A DNA stretch of 64,000 nt from positions 10,383,001 through 10,447,000 of the forward strand of contig OX485807.1 of NCBI GenBank assembly GCA_950295325.1, read 5' to 3'. The position numbers and the translations under genes were made by a program. The notes below the pieces were generated by a model, which worked only from the letters and a program-made list of their open reading frames with translations, made no database searches and was not told where the DNA came from. The DNA is from Polytrichum commune (lineage: Eukaryota; Streptophyta; Polytrichopsida; Polytrichales; Polytrichaceae). Shown in pieces: positions 58,320 through 64,000 of the stretch; the stretch's first letter is position 1, and every line of letters begins with the position of its first letter.

Positions 58320-60116
58320 GATGATAAATAATGACTAGTATTTACCAAGAAACTACAACTCTCATTAATCCCCAACATGACACCATTTACTAGACAAGGG
58401 GGACCCAACTATGCCCACACTAGCCTCATAGACGGGTACTACATTCCCCACACCCAAGCAACCAATTATCAATGCAACACCAACACGCATCTACACCTCA
58501 ACGCAAACCCACTTTTTGGTATCTATGCAATTCCCCTTGATGCATTGTATGTAGGCCCTCCACATAATCAACAAACACAACCCCTCTATTTACTTATTCC
58601 ACACCATAATAAACTCATAATAAACCCCACAAACACACACACACTAAAAAATAAAATTATCATCAAATTGTATGAACATCTCCCAACTTACCAGCTTATT
58701 AAAAACAACCGCATCCTTCTTCCCAAAAAATTGGCTAGAAGTGCAGAGACAACAAACTAACCTTATAATTGGTTCCATTAGCGAAAGTGCCATATACACA
58801 TACATTGTTCCACCCCCACCCCCACCCCCCAACACTCACACCACAAACAAAAAGCCAAAGAGGCTTCCTCCCTGAAAATGCTTAAAAGAATGAAAAAAAA
58901 CACCTTAGAACTTGCCACATGATCCAAACAACCATCATGGCCATCACATACCCAACTCCTCTCAATAGGCAACTCAAACTTGATATCCAAAACCTAAAAC
59001 ACATCCCCAACACACCTCCACTGCCCAACACCAATGGCCTACTTGAAATACATGCTTGGCTAGACACCCTACAAACATAGCAAAAAATGCAAAAGCCAAA
59101 GCTCGCAAAATCACCACTCTCCAAACCAACCAAAACCACAAGAAGCAATTTAAAAAATGTAGATCCATACTAAAACAAAACCCCGAAGAAAATACTTAAA
59201 CAAATCTTCCACTCCCAAGAATCCACACACCTTGATTGTCTGGTAGACAAAGTAGGCAATCTGGAAACGCACCCTAATGTAATTGCAAACATCATATACT
59301 CCACACAAAATAATCCTTCCAAAGAGAAAGTCCACTTCACTCGGACACCATAGATCATCCCATTGAATGCGTATGTGCAGTCCGCCAATGCCCTTGGAAA
59401 ATAAGTGAAGGTTTCACCCAAGAAAGACAAACAACCTCCCAAGAGACACATGTTGCCTCATCATTCACAATAATCATCTATGACACATGCCTCAAAAATC
59501 TTCAAAAGGTAAATCCCCATGCCTAGATGGCATACCAAAGAATATCCCCAAAGTATTACCAAAGAACTTCCATGCTATGATGTACCTATCCTTCCTACAA
59601 TGCCACCACTAGAAAGAAATCCCTAACGCATGCAAACACAATATCACGATATTACTCTAGAAACAAAAAACCCCACTATAATTATCAACTACCAACCTAT
59701 CGCCTTAGCATGCACCATATATAAGATAATCACAAGCATATTAACCTCTATAATCATCACATTCAGGGAACAATGATTTTTTTTGCATCACAACCAAGAG
59801 GGAGTTCGCCCAATGCGAAACACAACTAGACATATTCAAGTGATTATCGCCGCAGTAGAAGATGTTCAATTTACAAATCAAGACATATACCTTACATATA
59901 CAGGCTTCAAATACACATTTGGCTCCATTGACCACCCAATATTATTTGCCCTAATGGAAGACCTCGGCTACCCACCGGATGCCATAGCATTAGTAGTGGA
60001 CATTTATGCCGAATCATCTACATTTTGTGGAACCCACTTCACCACAACCCCACCTGTTGAAAACAAAGTCAACACCATCCAAGCTCGGGGTGATCACACC
60101 CCTTACGTTTCATAAC
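58320..60116 (+). pseudogene. decayed non-LTR retrotransposon (LINE), endonuclease-RT remnant
   Basis: Frameshifted and stop-ridden coding sequence. 58377-58760 reads like the end of an APE-type endonuclease (RQGGPNYAHTSLIDGYYI). Near 59504-59540 another frame reads SPCLDGIPKN, the degenerate K-SPG-DGIP motif that opens LINE reverse transcriptases. 59690-59770 reads QPIALACTIYKIITSIL, and 59783-60115 reads QEGVRPMRNTT..., YTGFKYTFGSIDHP (motif A, with its catalytic Asp replaced by Gly) and ARGDHTPY (motif B). The sequence stops before the YxDD motif, so it is truncated as well. No poly(A) tail or duplication found. Confidence 0.75.
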
Positions 60117-60739
60117 CATGTGCGATAATCGGGTATTTAATTGGGGGACATTTATGCACCTCTCAATATTTTTTCCCTCCCTATTTGTAAATAAAAAACT
60201 ACTTTGACGTATTTTTTAACACCCTATATTTATTTGTAATTGTTTAGAGAGGATAGTTTTAGGCACAATTTTTGTTTATAAATCGTACACAATCATTACT
60301 TTGAATTGTGTCCATGAAGTGGTACTCACCTCCAACGCGTTGTCGTTTACAAGACAAATCTCACTAGAAGAATTTCCGCTATCAATGACTATGCTTATGA
60401 CTATAATTCGAGTCGTATAGGACTAGAATGACTATACCTATTTTAGTTATTATGGACGACTTGTAACGGACACATAGTCGTTCCGGACATGACGAGGATT
60501 CCACGTCAACTTCATCCAAATATGACCACCGTGAGGTGTCATTGCCATGTGGCTCCGACGTGGTTGTCGTCGCTGACTAGGCGGCCATGTCACTATGCTA
60601 CGTGGCAATGGATTTATGACGTGGCGTCCACATCATAAAGTATGCTTGGGTTACGTGGACAATTTAGGAGTGCCATGTCACTAATAGAGTTGTCCTAGGT
60701 GCTACTTGTCATCATCTCATTTGTTGGCGTGGTTTGCCG

Positions 60740-60905
60740 GACCAATTAGGTTATGCCACGTGTCGACATTGAAGTCGTTCTATAGTCAAATGTCGAAGAT
60801 TGATGGCCACGTGACTTACAAGCGGCATCCATTCCGTTTAATACGTGTGCAACATGTTGTGCACAAGAGGACACGTGTTGATGTGATGGTCTGACACGTG
60901 TATTT
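60740..60905. promoter_or_regulatory. cluster of CACGTG/ACGTG motifs
   Basis: CACGTG or close variants occur at about 60757, 60804, 60871 and 60894, with further ACGTGG motifs from 60550. In a CACTA subterminal region such arrays may bind the element's own DNA-binding protein; they also resemble plant G-boxes. The function is inferred. Confidence 0.35.
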
Positions 60906-61480
60906 TGGGACGTCTATTGTGCCATGTAGGCAACATTTTAAATCATTTGTGAGTCATTTTATTGGGTTCGTACATGTGACATGTCGGCCCATAATTCGAC
61001 AACCACACTGCTAATGTCGACAGACTCACTGAGAAAATGACTATAAATGTATGGTGATAGTCATTCTTTAGTCGACTATGTTGTGCGGCAGATGACACAT
61101 GTAAAAGATGTGTGCTGATGTGGCTATTCAATGACTTGTTACATACATAATTATGACTATGAATTATCTCATGCAGGAGTTTATATATGGTATAATATAG
61201 TTGCCAGGCAAACCGACTACATCATTCACCAATCAATACAAACTTAACCCACATTACTGCAACCCTTGCGAACTCCATGCACTGTGGAAGGGAAAATTGT
61301 GTTCATACATACAACCAATACCATATGAGTCATCAAAATGCATTTAGGTGTTCAGGTCTAGGGTCGAATAATCCTTTAAGTTGAATACCCAATCCCTACC
61401 TGTTCCAATTGTATGGTTGTGTAGGTTTGCCCTACACCCCACTCATGTGTATAATACCTATATACTCTGCCTATATGCCC

Positions 61481-61736
61481 TTAAGCTTTCATATGCTTCT
61501 GGCTCCATAACACACTACCACCTACCACATCTCTTATCAAAAATTGATCCCCTCCTACATGTGGATGCATGAGAGGTGCATCACCTATTAGAGCATGTGT
61601 AACGTCCACCTTGTAGGAAAATTGGGGTATTGCTTTAAAATGAAATTTATCTACCCCCCAAACACCACTTATCTTGCCTGATGCGACTATTGTGCGCGGA
61701 TTCTTGAAATCCATCAACTGCACAACCTGTCCAAAG
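61481..61736 (-). CDS. DUF8039-like exon (En/Spm-associated module)
   Basis: The frame (open to 61771) reads VVQLMDFKNPRTIVASGKI, KVDVTHALIGDAPLMHPH and DQFLIRDVVGGSVLWSQ. This resembles the short C-terminal module annotated as DUF8039 in plant proteins near En/Spm transposons, where an (I)GDA(I/V)GS.(V/I)AWP-like ending is usual. An acceptor TTTGGACAG|GTTGTG at 61736 is in phase with a donor AGA|GTAAGA at 61912, so it may be the last exon of the FCP1-like gene. No start codon of its own is convincing. The function of the module is unknown. Confidence 0.5.
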
Positions 61737-61911
61737 TAGAACTGCCCCAACCCAACATCCACAACATACACTGGGCATATTTATCACTCACATATAGTAG
61801 ACACATTGCACTACCACCCATTGCTTACATATCTACCAACTTACACATCATTCATCAAAACAAATGACAAACAACACATTCTATGGAATCAGTTTGGAGT
61901 CATAATCTTAC

Positions 61912-63606
61912 TCTTTGCACTGAAGGCCCTTCAATGACTGGAATCTCCACTGCTTTCACTTTCCTTGTTCGAAGTTCGATCCCTGGACTTATCTGCACAC
62001 AAACCCATATATTACATTTAGTCATACTCAATCTAACATAGGTGAGGGGACATTCCCCAATGTGAACTAGTAGCTCACAAGTCCCCTCACCTGACAACTT
62101 AGGTTGTCCCAACATGTTTGAGTTTGGATGTTTCAAAGTTGAACTTCGGGTCGTCCTTCCAGCCGCATGTAAAGTTGTAACATCTGTAACTCCATTTTCT
62201 GTAGGTGGTAATAGACCTCGAAACTGCTGAACATCAGGACTACTAGCTAGGCTCTCTAGAAGAGGCCACAAATTCTGTCTCAAATAATTCTTATCATCTG
62301 CAAGTTTTTTCATGTTTTCCACATAGAATGCGGGCGGGATGATGATGTTAGCGATTGGATTGCAGTCCACCAAGGCTCCAATGTGGTCAATGATCATCGT
62401 ATTGCTCTCATTCCATAACGGCCAAGTACTCCATACTTTTGACAAGGGTTTTTTCCATTTTGACTTTCCACTGTTATGAGAGACGTCCATGCATTCCTTT
62501 GCTGACCAGCAAAACAATGGCTTATGGCTATCCATCCCCTCGAACCTCCTTGTCATCTCAGCCACTACGTCTTCCATGTTCCCTAAACTTTTGATACCCC
62601 AAAACGCAACTCTAAATTTCTTAAAGCACCTGTCTAGGAATTCAGTCAACCAAGGTCTGAACACAAACCTACGTGTCAAAGACTTCCTAGTAATACGGAT
62701 GTTGGAGTTAGGATTCGATTCTGACAATAGACTGCAATCTACAAGGGTGCCATGGATATTAAAAATCAAAAGTTTGGTTGCAGAGTTTGTACCAATCATC
62801 CCGAGGTCGGTGCTCACCTGGTCATGTGGATGAGCTTCTTGACAGGCACTAGTTTCTACATTTGTAGGAGACTTCTGCTTATGTTTTCTCTTAGTTTTAG
62901 GCCTGACCCTTTTCAGAGGTGACAATGGGGGGGCCAGGTTAGCATCATTGGAAAGAGGTCTATCAACTCCACTCCCTGACCCACCACTATTGCCCTCACC
63001 ACTCTCTGCCCCTACAACATGACCATCCGCTAAGGCCTCTACCTTACTCTCACCTTTTCCGCCCTCTACACAAGATTTCTCACCACCATCCCCATTCCCA
63101 GGTGCTTTAGGAGTGTTATCTCCCATGGGTGCCACTACATTGCCCCCTCCTAAACTCCCATCCTCTGTAGCTCCACCTTGCGGATTCCCTTCTACCTGCA
63201 TTACAGACTTCCCTTTCAGCTTGGCCACATCTAAGGCATCCTCAATTGGGTTCACCTTCAAGCGTTTAGGGTGGGTGGGGGGGTCACCTGCACTACCTGC
63301 CACTGAATTCAACATACGATCCAAACTTGGCATTTGTGAATTAGTATTTTGGGCTGTGGGTGACTGAGGCTCACATACGGTCACAGGGTTACCTATCTTC
63401 TCCATCATAATGGAGAACATTGTAGAAAGGTTCTTTAGGACCAGCTGGTTCTTTTCTGAACTATGCAATACTTCAGACAATTGCTGTCTAAATTCATTAT
63501 GTGTACTCTCTATTGCAGACATCCGTGCTGATATCCTTCCTGAAACCCCTTGCTGTTTAAACACAGCCACAAACAAGTCGTTAGGGTTTAGCATACCAAA
63601 TAGGTC
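61912..63606 (-). CDS. FCP1/NIF-like protein with lost phosphatase motif, main exon
   Basis: FCP1/NIF domains are HAD-type phosphatases that use DxDGT to dephosphorylate RNA polymerase II C-terminal domains or similar targets. Read from the ATG at 63594, this frame has a low-complexity Gly/Ser/Asp/Glu-rich region (about 90-225), a basic, NLS-like RPKTKRKHKQK (about 231-241), then an FCP1-like domain (about 273-430): LLIFNIHGTLVDC, RRFVFRPWLTEFLDRCFKKF, VAFWGIKS, KPLSKVWSTWPLWNESNTMIIDH. The catalytic DxDGT is NIHGT, so both aspartates are gone. Acceptor TTGTAG|GACC (63606) precedes the ATG in frame. The frame stays open to a TGA at 61900-61902, past the donor at 61912. An alternative intron (61993-62090, CAG|GTGAGG to GTGCAG) would instead end the protein at 61931. 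It probably lies inside a CACTA element. Confidence 0.65.
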
Positions 63607-63787
63607 CTACAATGACTCAGACTGTGTAACTATGACTCACAATTGACTACCAAATGACTAAACTACATAATTCCACCAAAATATAGAACACCAATGACTG
63701 CATGAATATGACTGGCAACCCGTGACATAACTGCCAAAAAACTCCTGAAATGACTCCAAAATGACTGCAATATTGAAAAATACTTAC

Positions 63788-63871
63788 AGATGTACATGCC
63801 CCGATCTGCTCGGACTCTTGGAAATCCTCTGCGATTTCGGTAATCCCTGGGCTCCTTTGCCTTTTTTTCCG
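63788..63871 (-). CDS. upstream exon of the FCP1-like gene
   Basis: 84 bp, exactly 28 codons, between acceptor GTGGCAG|CGG (63871) and donor TCT|GTAAGT (63788). It encodes RKKRQRSPGITEIAEDF..., a basic start that could be part of a nuclear signal. Phase 0 at both ends, joining in frame to the main exon at 63606. Confidence 0.5.
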
Positions 63872-63965
63872 CTGCCACAGCAAGGGAGATAAGTCAAAAT
63901 TATATGGGTGAGTAAATATAACTATATGCACCTTCACAAACTGAATTAGAAATTTATATACGTAC

Positions 63966-64000
63966 CAGTAGAGCCTCTTTTCCTGCCTTTCCAGCCCTTC
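63966..64000 (-). CDS. partial exon at window edge
   Basis: Minus strand CTACTG|GTACGTATA gives a donor at 63966. In phase 0 the exon reads RAGKAGKEALL and would join to RKKRQR. The exon continues beyond the window, so this is tentative. Confidence 0.35.

Larger units (their letters stand above)
60359..64000. mobile_element. probable CACTA (En/Spm) element, left end
   Basis: CACTAGAAGAATTTCCGCTA starts at 60362, a typical CACTA terminus, preceded by TCT as a possible 3-bp duplication. It is followed by dense TGACTAT/ATAGTCA subterminal motifs (60388-61170), and ATGACT motifs reappear at 63610-63780. A DUF8039-like reading frame of the kind found in En/Spm-associated proteins is present (61481-61736). 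The right terminus and any TNPD/TNP2 transposase would lie beyond the window, so the call is provisional. Confidence 0.55.

Noticed and set aside
1-64000. CRISPR arrays, rRNA operons, bacterial operons, integrated pararetrovirus
   Set aside because: Nothing in the sequence supports them; the arrays present are LTR minisatellites and microsatellites, and the only RTs are gypsy-type and LINE-type.

Overview
This is a repeat-dominated stretch of a plant nuclear genome. The evidence is a Ty3/gypsy element with Athila/Tat-type reverse transcriptase, a Stowaway MITE with the CTCCCTCCGT terminus, PIF/Harbinger-like elements with TAA duplications, a CACTA-type terminus, LINE and tRNA-derived SINE remnants, and GT-AG introns. 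The background is AT-rich, with no bacterial operons and no CRISPR, rRNA or intact tRNA gene. I cannot name the species.

Layout. 1-6.1 kb: a SINE-like head, then a truncated copy of a TGTGGGAGC-ended element (about 1895-3802), a MITE fragment and plain AT-rich DNA. 6158-17035: a nearly intact minus-strand gypsy element (LTRs 6158-7988 and 15199-17035, target duplication AAGTT), with one nonsense codon between RNase H and integrase. 17-35 kb: AT-rich DNA holding many short non-autonomous DNA elements (20660-21687, 24216-24500, 25114-25612, 27386-27791, 28728-30372 with 29228-30360 nested in it, 33551-34340). 35646-37352: a solo LTR related to the gypsy LTRs. 38.7-41.7 kb: a hAT-like element and a second PIF-like copy. 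46312-50344: a 4.0-kb TG...CA unit with duplication GTGGT that carries its own minus-strand coding region. 51000-52477: a second solo LTR, in opposite orientation, duplication TAGTT. 53.7-57.5 kb: a fold-back MITE and an element with G-run termini. 58.3-60.1 kb: a decayed LINE. 60362 to the right edge: the left end of a probable CACTA element carrying the only gene-like host-type locus, a multi-exon FCP1/NIF-like protein whose phosphatase motif has lost both aspartates and which may be spliced to a DUF8039-like module.

How it fits together: I see no ordinary cellular gene inside the window with confidence; almost everything annotatable is mobile. The useful signals are structural: exact target duplications, a nested insertion with a paralogous empty site, LTRs whose flanks are nearly identical but whose central block is swapped, and short elements sharing the terminus CTCGGGGGG with 8-bp duplications.

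Limits: all boundaries were read by eye. Family names rest on motif recognition, not on searches. Similarities between copies are visual alignments.
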